This document shows, one piece after another, positions 8,946 to 17,685 of a stretch of DNA of 61,209 nt. The position numbers and the translations under genes were made by a program. The stretch spans positions 1-61,209 of the forward strand of contig NZ_FNVT01000038.1 of NCBI RefSeq assembly GCF_900108335.1. The letters are read 5' to 3'. Position 1 is the first letter of the stretch, and each line of letters begins with the position of its first letter. The notes below the pieces were generated by a model. It saw only the letters and a program-made list of their open reading frames with translations. It ran no database searches and was not told the origin of the DNA. Source of the DNA: Nonomuraea solani (GTDB taxonomy: Bacteria; Actinomycetota; Actinomycetes; Streptosporangiales; Streptosporangiaceae).

Positions 8946-10106
8946 TCATCCGAACAGCTTCTTCGCGACCGCATCGACGGCGGCTCGTTCGATGTCCGGG
9001 AGCACGTGCGTGTAGGTGTTCATGGTCAGCCCGATCTGACTGTGACCGAGCGTCTTCATTACCGTCCGAGGGGAAGCCCCACAGGCCAGGAGGAAGGACG
9101 CACAAGCGTGCCGGAGATCATGAAGCCGAAGCCAGCCGAGCCTCGCCCTCGCCCTAGTCGAGCGCCAGCGAGCCGATAGATTCCCCGGTTCGATCGGCGT
9201 GCCGATGGTCGAGGCGAAGACGAGCCCGTGATCCTTCCACCTCTCCCCTGCCGCCAGTCGCTCAGCAGCCTGAGCCCGCTTGTGCTTCCGGAGTGCTGCC
9301 AAGGTCTCGTCTGGCACGGGAACGATGCGCCGTGATCGGTCGGTCTTGGGATCGACGAACTGAAGGGACCCGCCCGCTCGTTGGAGGCTCTGCCGTACGG
9401 CAAGCAGCCCGTTGCCGAAGTCTACGTTGCCCCAGCACAGCCCGAGGAGTTCGCCCCGTCGCAAGCCAAGGGTCAGAGCGCAGATCCAGAACGCTTCGAG
9501 GCGATCATCCCTGATGACCTCAACCAGCTTCTTGGCCTCTTCGATCGTGAGGACACGCGCCTCTTCTCTGCGGATGGACGGCGGCTTGACGAGCTTCGCG
9601 ACGTTGCGGTGTATCAGCTCTTCCCGCTCAGCGTCAGCCAGAGCATTGCGAATCAGCCCGTGGATCTGCTTGACGGTCGCAGCCGACAGCCCAGACTCTG
9701 CCTTGGCCTCGACCAGCCGCCGCACATCCGTTGCCGAAAGCTTGTCGAGCTTCTTGCGGCCAAGGGATGGCTTAACGTGATCGGCGATCAGTTGCCGATA
9801 CCCCCGGAGAGTGAGCGGACGAGTGCCCTGCCGGCGCTTCATCTCGATCCACTCGTCCAACCATTCGGCGACCGTACGCGGCTTAGCAGCGAGGTTCAGC
9901 CCTTTGCGCTGTGCGTCTCGGACCTCCGCGAGCTTGGCCAAGGCTTCCCGCTCGGTTCTCCCGTAGACGGTCTTCCGCCGCCGCTTCCCGTCGATATAAC
10001 CGAGATCGACTACACCGGCCCAACGGCCATCGCTACGAAGGTGGACGGAGCCCTCCCCCTGGGAACGACGCCTGCTCCGTTGCCTCCTGCGCGGTTCCTC
10101 GGTCAT
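8946..10106 (-). CDS. int: Tyrosine recombinase (integrase)
   Basis: This 386-aa site-specific recombinase acts at the tRNA-Lys attachment site. The N-terminus (GEGSVHLRSDGRWAGVVDLG) is an arm-type DNA-binding beta sheet, followed by a SAM-like core-binding domain (~70-165). The catalytic set is complete: R216 in GLRRGELLGL, H329 and R332 in LHDLRHAC, H355 in GHSQ, and the nucleophile Y365 in NTYTHV. The length is normal. The start ATG at 10106 overlaps the xis stop by 4 nt, so the two are translationally coupled. It should integrate the element, and with Xis excise it. Confidence 0.95.
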   Translation of the reverse strand: MTEEPRRRQRSRRRSQGEGSVHLRSDGRWAGVVDLGYIDGKRRRKTVYGRTEREALAKLAEVRDAQRKGLNLAAKPRTVAEWLDEWIEMKRRQGTRPLTLRGYRQLIADHVKPSLGRKKLDKLSATDVRRLVEAKAESGLSAATVKQIHGLIRNALADAEREELIHRNVAKLVKPPSIRREEARVLTIEEAKKLVEVIRDDRLEAFWICALTLGLRRGELLGLCWGNVDFGNGLLAVRQSLQRAGGSLQFVDPKTDRSRRIVPVPDETLAALRKHKRAQAAERLAAGERWKDHGLVFASTIGTPIEPGNLSARWRSTRARARLGWLRLHDLRHACASFLLACGASPRTVMKTLGHSQIGLTMNTYTHVLPDIERAAVDAVAKKLFG

Positions 10107-10291
10107 ACCGCAGCCTCCTCCATCGCCGAGACGAACGCGGTCAGAGCTTCGACAGGAACACGGCGAGACCGGCCGATCTTCACCGAGCGCAGTTCCCCCG
10201 CCGCGATCAGCTCATAGACCTTGGTCCGTCCGAGCCCGAGCATTTCGGACGCTTCCGCTGCAGTCACAAGAAGCTTGTCCTTGCTGTTCAT
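10103..10291 (-). CDS. xis: Excisionase / MerR-like helix-turn-helix protein
   Basis: This 62-aa protein starts at ATG 10291, chosen because a GGAAGGGAGGG ribosome site precedes it and it overlaps the rep stop by ATGA. The frame is open upstream to 10369, but that part overlaps rep and reads as low-complexity sequence. The core LLVTAAEASEMLGLGRTKVY followed by LIAAGELRSVKIGRSRRVP is the classic excisionase-type HTH_17 domain. It sits directly ahead of int and is expected to bend attachment-site DNA and direct excision. Confidence 0.9.
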   Translation of the reverse strand: MNSKDKLLVTAAEASEMLGLGRTKVYELIAAGELRSVKIGRSRRVPVEALTAFVSAMEEAAV

Positions 10292-10980
10292 GCCGCCCTC
10301 CCTTCCGTGGTTGCCGAAAGATCCGGAGCCTCTTGTCTGGCCTGGTGTTCGGCCAGGAGTTCGCGCCACCGTTGACGGTCAGCGATGGCAGCCAGGAGCC
10401 GTTGCCCGAGAGGCGGAAGATCGGGGTCACCGGGTCGAACGGGCTTCCAGGTGTAGCGGTTGGGATCGACGTTCTCGGTTGCCGAAAGTCCGAGCGCTTC
10501 CAGTGCCCAAGCGCGACGGTCGGCACGGTGATCGGTCAGGGTCTTGTTCGACCACTTGCGGGAGACCAGGACCCGCCGGCCGGGGTAGCCGAGGTGTTCG
10601 GCCTTGTGCGCCTTGCCCCGGCAGCGGCCTGGAGCCTGCCCCGGATGGGCGTTCTTCGGTTGCACGCCGTAGCGCAGCCAGTTCGGGCAGGTAGGCGAGC
10701 ACGGTTCATAGCGCAGCGCTTCGAGCATCCGGTCCGCGTGATCCTTTTGGCGCTGGTTGCCGGCCTCGCAGGTCTCCGCGATCGACTTCGTCAGGTACTT
10801 GGTCAGGTAGTGCCTGATCAGGTGATCGGCACGGTCGGTACCGCCGAGCACGCCCTTGGGATCCACCTGGTCACCGAAGGAGAGCACGTGCATCGGCTCG
10901 TCATCAGCCTCGATGGCGTCGAGTGCTTCGTCCCAGGTCGGGAGCACCTCACCCGTGCGGGGATCAAGGCGGCGGCGCAA
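10288..10980 (-). pseudogene. Replication initiator C-terminal part (Rep of integrative element), N-terminally truncated
   Basis: About 230 residues match the C-terminal part of actinomycete element Rep proteins: HYLTKYLTKSIAE, a Cys-rich CSPTCPNWLRYGVQPKN, GRRVLVSRKWSNKTL and a helical tail. HYLTKYLTK is the Tyr/Lys motif of rolling-circle initiators. The upstream metal-binding HUH part expected over the first ~300 residues is absent. Upstream the frame meets a stop at about 11088, after very GC-rich repetitive sequence (10975-11060) that may be a deletion scar. The only available start in the conserved part is TTG at 10980. It overlaps xis by 4 nt. It is probably non-functional, which would make the element unable to replicate by itself. 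Confidence 0.75.
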
Positions 10981-11085
10981 GCGCCGCCGCGCCCGCGCGG
11001 CCCTCCCCGCGCTGCGCGTGCGGCCTGGGGGCCGTTCTCGCGCGGGAGCCGCGCGGGCAAGGCTTCCCGCACGGCATTGAGATGA

Positions 11086-11343
11086 TCAGCCAGCGCCACA
11101 GCGCGAGTGAAGTTCACCCGGTCCGGGAGCAGGCTTGGACGACGCGTTGTATCGAACACGTCCAACGATGTTAATCATCATGTTCGCAAAGACGAGGCCC
11201 CAAAAGGGCAACTGGTGCCACAGCGGCCATGGCGTGGTGATGTCCGACCACACAAACCCCAACCCCGCGAGCAGCCATCCGAGATTGAAGAGCGCTAATG
11301 CCGAACCAACTTTGTGCCAGCGAGACCCCCGGAATTGATCCAC
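11086..11343 (-). CDS. Small two-helix membrane protein (tentative)
   Basis: An 85-aa frame from GTG 11343 contains two hydrophobic segments, about residues 12-33 (ALALFNLGWLLAGLGFVW) and 43-62 (LPFWGLVFANMMINIVG). This pattern fits small membrane proteins seen on actinomycete elements. No good ribosome site precedes it, and another minus-strand frame overlaps. The family is unknown, so the call rests on hydrophobicity alone. Confidence 0.4.
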   Translation of the reverse strand: MDQFRGSRWHKVGSALALFNLGWLLAGLGFVWSDITTPWPLWHQLPFWGLVFANMMINIVGRVRYNASSKPAPGPGELHSRCGAG

Positions 11344-11443
11344 AGAACATAACGTCCCATGAACGGGTCTCGTCGATCAAGAGCAGCCTCCGGCGGGGAC
11401 TCGGCTCCGGGATGATCGCGGACGCGGCTCGGTCGGGTAGTCG

Positions 11444-11875
11444 GTGGCTGAGGTGAGCCCTGTTCCTCGCGATGCCGATCTCGTTCAAGGCAAGGTGATC
11501 CAGCACGTCGGCCGGATCATGAGAGAAGCCGCCACCAAGCGCGACGTCGAAGTACATGACTATCTGGACGCACAAGTCCCGCAGTTGGAACGCATGTACG
11601 GCAAGAGACGCCGCACCCTCACCCGCCTCGGCTTTACCACCACAACATCCGACTCAGACAAGCGCCAACCGACCACCGACACTCGCCCGCGCTCTTCCCC
11701 GCCAAAGACGCCAGCAGAGATCCCGCGGCCAAGTGACCAGCAGCCGACCGCATCGCAGGTGCGCGCGTGGGCTCGTAAACAAGGGCTCCCGGTCGCCGAC
11801 CGCGGCAGACTCCGCCCCGAGGTGCTGGAAAGCCTGGCATGCCGCCACCGGCACCATCCGCGAGGAAACCCCTGA
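11444..11875 (+). pseudogene. Lsr2-like DNA-binding protein with probable C-terminal frameshift
   Basis: The 143-aa frame ends in SQVRAWARKQGLPVADRGRL, which is the C-terminal AT-hook-like DNA-binding fold of Lsr2 (R-A-W-A and D-R-G-R). After VLE the frame turns into SLACRHRHHPRGNP. In the +1 frame the same bases give EAWHAATGTIREETP and then a stop, which is what Lsr2-type domains usually show after EVLE. A one-base insertion around GAAAGCC at about 11829 would explain this. The N-terminal part has basic helices and then a Pro/Thr/Ser linker. Lsr2 proteins silence AT-rich foreign DNA, and such a protein on an element may tune cargo expression. The frameshift needs read-level confirmation. 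Confidence 0.55.
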
Positions 11876-11988
11876 CTCGAAGAGAACCTTGACGCGGACG
11901 GATGCTGCCCATCGGCAAGAGTAGAGCTCGGCCACCAGTTACGCTGGAGGTGCAACACAGGCACCGCGACGGAGGGAGCCGAGCAACG

Positions 11989-12234
11989 GTGAGCGTGGAC
12001 CTCGAACACGAGCCCATCCATGACCTCGCCCGCCGGGTCATCCGGCTGGCCGAGGAAACCCAGCACGCCGCTCAAGTGCTCGAACGCCGTCTGGAAGCGC
12101 TGGAACGCCGCTCCGAAGCCGGCAGCAGAGCCGAACGCATCCTGAGCATCGCCGCCGGCATGCGAACCCACCTCGGTGGGGACCGACTGTCCGTTGAAGA
12201 TCTGTACGACCCGGACACGGGTCTCCCCGCATGA
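11989..12234 (+). CDS. vapB: VapB-type antitoxin (Rv0623-like)
   Basis: This 81-aa protein starts at GTG 11989, with a GGAGGGA ribosome site at 11971-11977. The middle is an amphipathic helix (ARRVIRLAEETQHAAQVLER), and it ends in VEDLYDPDTGLPA. The YD..GLP tail is the hallmark of Rv0623-like VapB antitoxins, which wrap the PIN toxin active site. The stop overlaps the toxin start by ATGA (12231-12234), the usual coupling in such modules. It should neutralise the PIN toxin and autoregulate the pair. The N-terminal DNA-binding part is less clear than in typical members. Confidence 0.8.
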   Translation: MSVDLEHEPIHDLARRVIRLAEETQHAAQVLERRLEALERRSEAGSRAERILSIAAGMRTHLGGDRLSVEDLYDPDTGLPA

Positions 12235-12620
12235 TCATCGACTCCAGTGCCATCATTGCCGTCATCAACGGTGAGCCAGAGGCCACCCAATTCGCCCACA
12301 CCATCGCCGCAAACGTGTGTCGCATCTCGGCCGTCAACTACCTCGAGGCGGCCATTGTTGCGGACAACCGTGGTGAGGCCATGCGCAACGCCTTCGACAC
12401 ACTGGTTGATGAGATGGGCCTCATCATCGAGCCGGTAACACCCCATCAGGCCAGGATCGCCCGCCGGGCGTACCAGATTTACGGCAAGGGCAACAATTCC
12501 AAGGCCAAGCTCAACATGGGCGACTGCTTCGCCTATGCCCTTGCCAAAGACCTCGACCAGCCCCTGCTCTTCAAAGGCGAGGACTTCCCACACACCGACA
12601 TCACTTCCGCACAGCCCTGA
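12231..12620 (+). CDS. vapC: VapC-type PIN-domain ribonuclease toxin
   Basis: This is a 129-aa single PIN domain. The acidic residues are in place: Asp4 in MIIDSSAI, Glu in AVNYLEAAI, and Asp in NMGDCFAYALA, followed by PLLFKGEDF near the end. The length is normal for VapC. It starts in an ATGA overlap with the antitoxin. VapC toxins cut tRNA or rRNA when the antitoxin is lost. On this integrative element the pair probably serves as an addiction module that stabilises the cargo. Confidence 0.93.
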   Translation: MIIDSSAIIAVINGEPEATQFAHTIAANVCRISAVNYLEAAIVADNRGEAMRNAFDTLVDEMGLIIEPVTPHQARIARRAYQIYGKGNNSKAKLNMGDCFAYALAKDLDQPLLFKGEDFPHTDITSAQP

Positions 12621-13435
12621 CAGACGTCCGGCATTCCAAGAATCGAGCTTGAATGACGGAACTCCTTTTCGCCGCAGATCAAAGTCTCAGGTGATTCGTC
12701 CACGCCCCCTTGTACGAGCACCCGCCAAGCGCTGCCGTGTGAAGCGCCTGCTTGACTCCATTAGAATCACACAGGTGCGTAAACCAATGAGCCGAATGGG
12801 GCGACTCGGTTGAACTACGGGTGCAGTTGACGCCACTGAATGCAGCGTTGGCCGAGATCGCAGAGCTGTGAGGAGAAACGGCGAGGTACTTTTGTCGCTA
12901 ACCACGCCCTCGGGCGAGCGCAGTACCGTGGGGTCCTGCCGGGGCTTCTTCATACCCCTCGATCGGCCGCAGGATGGCTTGCCGTATGCCGACTTGTCAT
13001 CGCCCTCATCCGAGGAGAAGGATGGCGCTGTTCAAAGCGTTGTTCGTCAGCCACGGATGGAGGCCGGCGGAGAAGGACCTCTGGGTGTTACCCCTACCGT
13101 CGGTGTTGATCAAGGCTCAGTCAGGACGCGGGCTCGTCCTCCCAGGTCTTGACGACAGGTTCCATCAGCGATGTCCTCGGGCTTCGACTGCTCACGCGGC
13201 AACGCCTGCCGTTCCCCCAGCCGTCGGCACAGGCATGCGACTGGCCATCGTCGCGATGATCACCGAGCGCACGGGGGCGCGTCGAGGTGACAAATTCCCC
13301 CGGCGACATAGTCTTCGCGGCGAGACTCCCTGCCGCCCCAGGGGGGGAACGCCCCTGCCCAATGAAGGCGACGATCCGGCTGGGACCGATTGTGAGATGC
13401 TCCCGTCAGCGGATCTGCGAGACGGTGAGGAGGCC
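12621..13435. other. Gap of 815 bp with no supported gene
   Basis: Several frames are open here, including an upstream extension of the NB-ARC frame to 12974. Their translations are irregular, rich in Arg, Pro and Cys, and lack ribosome sites. I see no tRNA, strong hairpin or repeat. The promoter of the downstream STAND gene should lie near its right end. Confidence 0.4.
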
Positions 13436-16189
13436 ATGGACGAGTCCCATCATCAGGCGGGGGCCAGATCATCAGCCGGTGGGGCGAGAGCTGCGCGTGG
13501 CCTCACCTTCCAGGCTCAGGTTTTCGCCTGGTGTGCTGTGCGCGCCATCGTGGAGATGCCGCTGACCGACCTCGGGCTCGGCGCCGCCGTCCGGATTGAA
13601 ACGGTGGGGTGTGAGACCGGGCTTCCCGTCGACGATGTGGGCGTCACCGTGTCCGGCGGCGGGTTCATCCTCATACAGGCGAAGGCCGGAATGAGACGGT
13701 TGGACGCACAGGCCGAAGATCTGGTGAAGGCCATTGACCAGATAGTGCGCGCCTTCGTCGAAGGTATCCACACGAGTTCGGACGTCCGCCCCGTCGACCT
13801 CTCACGAGACCGGCTCGTGATCGCCACGAACCATGACGGGAGTCGCGCCTTCGACCAGCTCGGCATTGTGCTCCTGCGCCTCCGTACACACCCGGCCGAC
13901 CTCCCTCTCTTGGCGGCTGCGCCGACGGTTTCCCAGCGCAGGGCGCTCGAAACCTTCGTCGAGGTCGTCGTAACGCGTTGGACGGCCATCGTCGGACGCA
14001 AGCCCTCCGATTCCGACTTGCGAGCGTTCCTCCGGTGTGCCGAGGTCATCCGGCTGGATCTCAAGCAGCCCGACGGGATCGACCTCTTCCGCAGCGAGCA
14101 GGCCCTGCACGCGGCTCTGGGTGATTCGCTCATCGACGACCCCTTCAACAAACTCGCCTGGCACGGCAACGAAGCAACGGCGGCCCAGCAGTGGTGGCGG
14201 CGGGAGGAGTTGGTTCAGGCCGTACTCCGCAAGGAGGGGGCGATGCAGCCTGCGGCCGGCCCGCGACGCAACCGCCTTCCTGCCCTCCCTCAGCCCTACG
14301 TGCGCCGAGGTGACCATGGCCTCCTCGACCCTGGACCGACGGCGGAGCTTCTCTGCATCGCTGTCACAGGTGGCCCCGGCTTGGGAAAGACCACTCTCGC
14401 CATCGACATGGCCAACGAGGCTGCCCAGGATTTCCCCGACGGGCAGCTATTCGTCGACTTCCGAGGCTTCGGTCCGACCGCTCCCATGTCGTGTGCCGAG
14501 GCGGTCGAGGCGCTCCTGGAACAAATGGGCGAGGCTGACGCGGCCGCAGGCAAGAACCCGGAGGGCCGCCGACTGCACTACCTGGACGCGGTCGCGGCGA
14601 GGCGGTTCGTCATCGTCATGGACAACGTCCGGGACAGCGAGAGCGTCCTCCACCTGCTCCCGCATCATGGGTCCTCCGCCATCATCGCCACCAGCCGCAC
14701 CAGGTTGGGGACCCTCCTGCGAAGAAGCGATGTCACGCATCTCCACCTGACTCCACTACCAACCCACGAATCCCGGGATCTGCTGATCCGGCACATAGGA
14801 GCCGACCGAGCAGCCGCCGAGCCAGCCGCGATTGCCACCGTTCTGGCCGCCTGCGGCGGTAATCCTCTAGCCCTGGCAATCGCCGGATCCCACACCCGGC
14901 ACCTGCCTGAGCTGTCACTGGACCAAATCGTGTCTGTTTTGACCGACGCCGACAGCCGACTGGACTTCCTCGACCTGCACGAGCCGAACTCCGCGCTCCG
15001 CACCGTCTTTTCCTGGACGTATCTCGCGCTTCCTGCCGAGCTGCGAGACTTCTTCGTCCTGGTCGGCTCGGCCCCGGGCCCTGACATCGACGCCTCAGGA
15101 GCTGCCGCGCTCGCCAGCCTAGAGGACACCCGAGCAGGGTTGGCCCTGCTACGTCGGTTACGCCATTTCCACCTGCTACAGGAAAATGCGCACAACGGCT
15201 TCCAGATGCACGAACTCCTCCGTGACTACGCCCTCTCCCTCTGTCGTGGGGATCGACGTCTCCAGGACGTCCACGACCGTGCCTGCGAAAAGCTCATCGA
15301 GCACTACGCCGATCTGGCCGCCGCCACGGACCCCGATACCCGTCTCGCTAGCCAGGACTCGCCGCGCTTCCTCGCCGCCGTGCGATACGCCGAGGAACAC
15401 GCCATGGAGAGCAAGGCCAGGACTATCGTGGACTCTCTCATCGAGAACATGTGGTACCACGGGCGATGGAACGACTGCGCGACGATGTTGCGCTCGATCA
15501 CGGACGACCCATCGAAGCCTGAAGATCCGGAGATCCGGTCCTACTTTCTCCGCCAGCTGGCCATCACCCTGCGCCGGCTGGGAGCACACGCCGAGAGCGT
15601 CGAGTACGGTCGGCAAGCCTTGGCCACGCTGGGGCCGGGACGATTGGCACGCGCGGAAGCCGACTGCCGCTACGTCCTGGCGGTCAGTCTTGCCTACGCG
15701 GAGGATCACGAGGCGGCCCTGGAGCAATACCACCTCGCCGCCGACGGATTCCGCAAAATTGGCACCGAAAGCGGGCTTGCAGATGCCCTGAACGGCATCG
15801 GCTGGAGCCTGGCCATGCGGGGAGAACACCAGGAGGCCCTGATGTACTGCACGCGAGCCGCCGACCTACACGGCGAGCTGAACGCCCCCAACAGCCAGGC
15901 AGCCGATCTTGACAGCGTCGCTTGCATCTACCAGTTGCTCGGTGATCACAAGGCCGCGCTCGGCTATTTCGAGCAATGCCTTCGCCTGTACAGGGAGATC
16001 GGCTACCGCGCCAACGAGATCCGTACGCTGGACAGCATGGGCGACAGCGCGCTGGCGTCAGGCGACCCGAACAGCGCCGTCGAGCACTGGCTCCTCGCCA
16101 TCGCCGTTCTTGAGGACATCGGTCACGGGGACACCGACCAGGTCCGCGAGATACGTGCTAAGGAGGCGGCGGCATTGTTCCAGAAGTAG
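13436..16189 (+). CDS. PD-(D/E)xK nuclease - NB-ARC - TPR protein (Avs-like STAND candidate)
   Basis: This 917-aa protein starts at ATG 13436, with a GGTGAGGAGG ribosome site. Residues ~20-90 have a restriction-endonuclease-like pattern: GLTFQAQVFAWCAVRAI, an acidic cluster E60/D66-D67, and Q81-A-K83 in FILIQAKAG, where QxK is a known variant of ExK. NB-ARC follows, with Walker A at ~311-320 (GGPGLGKTTLAIDMA), FVDFRGFGPTAP, Walker B RRFVIVMDNVRD and sensor IIATSRTRLG. From ~590 to the end there are regular TPR pairs (for example GLADALNGIGWSLAMRGEHQEAL). This order of nuclease effector, STAND ATPase and repeat sensor is that of Avs-type phage sensors that trigger DNA degradation. The nuclease assignment rests on motif reading and is moderately sure; NB-ARC and TPR are very clear. 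Confidence 0.85.
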   Translation: MDESHHQAGARSSAGGARAARGLTFQAQVFAWCAVRAIVEMPLTDLGLGAAVRIETVGCETGLPVDDVGVTVSGGGFILIQAKAGMRRLDAQAEDLVKAIDQIVRAFVEGIHTSSDVRPVDLSRDRLVIATNHDGSRAFDQLGIVLLRLRTHPADLPLLAAAPTVSQRRALETFVEVVVTRWTAIVGRKPSDSDLRAFLRCAEVIRLDLKQPDGIDLFRSEQALHAALGDSLIDDPFNKLAWHGNEATAAQQWWRREELVQAVLRKEGAMQPAAGPRRNRLPALPQPYVRRGDHGLLDPGPTAELLCIAVTGGPGLGKTTLAIDMANEAAQDFPDGQLFVDFRGFGPTAPMSCAEAVEALLEQMGEADAAAGKNPEGRRLHYLDAVAARRFVIVMDNVRDSESVLHLLPHHGSSAIIATSRTRLGTLLRRSDVTHLHLTPLPTHESRDLLIRHIGADRAAAEPAAIATVLAACGGNPLALAIAGSHTRHLPELSLDQIVSVLTDADSRLDFLDLHEPNSALRTVFSWTYLALPAELRDFFVLVGSAPGPDIDASGAAALASLEDTRAGLALLRRLRHFHLLQENAHNGFQMHELLRDYALSLCRGDRRLQDVHDRACEKLIEHYADLAAATDPDTRLASQDSPRFLAAVRYAEEHAMESKARTIVDSLIENMWYHGRWNDCATMLRSITDDPSKPEDPEIRSYFLRQLAITLRRLGAHAESVEYGRQALATLGPGRLARAEADCRYVLAVSLAYAEDHEAALEQYHLAADGFRKIGTESGLADALNGIGWSLAMRGEHQEALMYCTRAADLHGELNAPNSQAADLDSVACIYQLLGDHKAALGYFEQCLRLYREIGYRANEIRTLDSMGDSALASGDPNSAVEHWLLAIAVLEDIGHGDTDQVREIRAKEAAALFQK

Positions 16190-16288
16190 CCATTGCTGGA
16201 CAAGTAGAGGCGATATACTGGCCCAGTAAGTTCAGCTGGCCGAATGCTCCGCGGCTCGCCGCGGAAACTCTCAGAACCGGGAGACGCT

Positions 16289-16336
16289 ATGGCGAAGAAA
16301 AAGCGGCCCACGAATCCGAAGCGGCCGAAGCGATAG
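16289..16336 (+). CDS. 15-residue highly basic peptide ORF
   Basis: An ATG at 16289, with GGGAGA 8-12 nt upstream, opens a 15-codon frame (MAKKKRPTNPKRPKR) ending in TAG. Nine of the 15 residues are Lys or Arg. It lies 100 bp after the NB-ARC gene and directly before a hairpin, so it is probably on the same transcript. Such a short frame can occur by chance, but the start context and composition are unusual. Confidence 0.4.
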   Translation: MAKKKRPTNPKRPKR

Positions 16337-16342
16337 CACGAA

Positions 16343-16370
16343 GACGGGCGGGCAGACTTCCTCGCCCGTC
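16343..16370. terminator. Bidirectional hairpin terminator
   Basis: GACGGGCG (16343-16350) pairs perfectly with CGCCCGTC (16363-16370) around a 12-nt loop, followed on the plus strand by ATTCTTTCT. It sits between convergent genes, with the kinase stop codon at its right edge, and could end both transcripts. Confidence 0.7.
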
Positions 16371-17685
16371 ATTCTTTCTCCGACTCGTATTTCCTTAGCA
16401 GCTCACGCACTTCCATTGCCCTCCTGTCCCGTCTGCCCAATTTGGACTCTAAAATCCGGAGCATGTCGCCAAGCTCGCCGACCGCCTCGCCCTTGCGCCC
16501 CGCGGCGCGGAGCCACTCCGCGTAGAGCCGCCAGGCCCGCTCAGCCCCTTTCCCCACATCGCCCTGCTCCCGCTTCGCCTCCTCCATCACATACTTGATA
16601 AGACGGAATGCCGCGTCACGGTCGCCCGAGTCCCAGAGCTCGCGTGCATGTCCCAGCTGCGCGTCTCCCATCGACATGGCGACCCCCGCCACGGCGACCA
16701 TCGCTGGCCGGAGACTGTCGTCCGGTCGCGCGAGCGGAGCGAACGGCGTTCTGAACGGCAGCGTGACGTCGAACTCCACGTGATGACCGATACCCGGAGA
16801 ACCGGTCACGGGGACATGCCTCCTCATCAGGGCCGATACCTCGCGGGCGCCGACGAGGCGCTCCGCCGGGTCCTTGGCCAGCAACCGATCGACCACTTCA
16901 CCCAGGTCTCGCGGAACCGCCGGCCTCCGTTCACACAAGGGCTGCGGGTCCTTGTACAGATGCGCGGCGTCGAGGTCCGTAGCTGTGGCCGCATGAAACA
17001 CAGGTCCCCCCAGCAGCTCGTATACGACGATTCCCAGCGCGTAAAGATCGGCCGCCGCACCTCCCGGGCTGGCTCCCTTCAGAACCTCCGGCGCCACGTA
17101 TCCACTCGTTCCCGGGCTGGAGTACCTGCTCCTTGTGATCCTCGACTTCTCGGAGTCGACGATGAACGCCACGCCGAAGTCGATGATCTTGATCATTCCC
17201 GAGGGGCCGACCATGAGGTTCGCCGGTTTGAGATCACGGTGCACGACGTTCGCGTCATGCGCCACTGTGAGCGCCGAACACAACTGCACAGCCAGACATG
17301 CTGCCTCCTCCGGTTCAAGGAAGCCGCCCCGTTCCTCCTGCAGTTCCTCGACGGTCTTGCCCTCGATGTACTGCATCACAAGGTAGGGCATTTCCCCTCC
17401 CGAGGAGCCGCTCCAGACGCCCCGGTGGTGAACGGCCGGAATCGCCGGGTGATCGAGCGCAGCCGTCGCCAGGCCCTCCCGTTCGAATCGTCGGCGCAGG
17501 TCGTGGTAGTCCTCCGTTGAAATCACATCAGTCTCACCAATGACGGACTTCTCGATCATGAATTTGATCGCGACCTTCCGCTCGAAGTCCTCATCCCACG
17601 CGAGCCAGACGTCGCCCATCCCTCCGCGCCCCAGCCTGCGCTTGAGTTCGAAACGATCCTGGATTCTGTCCCCGACGTCCACCAC
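16369..17685 (-). CDS. Serine/threonine protein kinase with C-terminal TPR-like region
   Basis: This protein of about 438 aa starts at GTG 17685 or 17682, right after AGGAGG. The Hanks kinase domain is complete: LGRGGMGDVWLAWD, VAIK, HRDLKPAN, IIDFGVAF, GTSGYVAPEV and DLYALGIVVYELL. It therefore looks active. After the kinase domain (~to 290) there is no membrane span. A helical tail (ARELWDSGDRDAAFRLI... ERAWRLYAEWLRAAGRKGEA) resembles TPRs, so it is a soluble kinase. It is divergent from the nuclease-helicase-PIWI operon across 105 bp, which suggests it regulates or senses for that operon. This contrasts with the kinase-like gene at 7408, which has lost its catalytic residues. Confidence 0.92.
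   Translation of the reverse strand: MVDVGDRIQDRFELKRRLGRGGMGDVWLAWDEDFERKVAIKFMIEKSVIGETDVISTEDYHDLRRRFEREGLATAALDHPAIPAVHHRGVWSGSSGGEMPYLVMQYIEGKTVEELQEERGGFLEPEEAACLAVQLCSALTVAHDANVVHRDLKPANLMVGPSGMIKIIDFGVAFIVDSEKSRITRSRYSSPGTSGYVAPEVLKGASPGGAAADLYALGIVVYELLGGPVFHAATATDLDAAHLYKDPQPLCERRPAVPRDLGEVVDRLLAKDPAERLVGAREVSALMRRHVPVTGSPGIGHHVEFDVTLPFRTPFAPLARPDDSLRPAMVAVAGVAMSMGDAQLGHARELWDSGDRDAAFRLIKYVMEEAKREQGDVGKGAERAWRLYAEWLRAAGRKGEAVGELGDMLRILESKLGRRDRRAMEVRELLRKYESEKE

Noticed and set aside
12974..13435. N-terminal extension of the NB-ARC protein by 154 residues
   Set aside because: The extension reads as Arg/Pro/Cys-rich noise, and a good ribosome site lies at the ATG at 13436.
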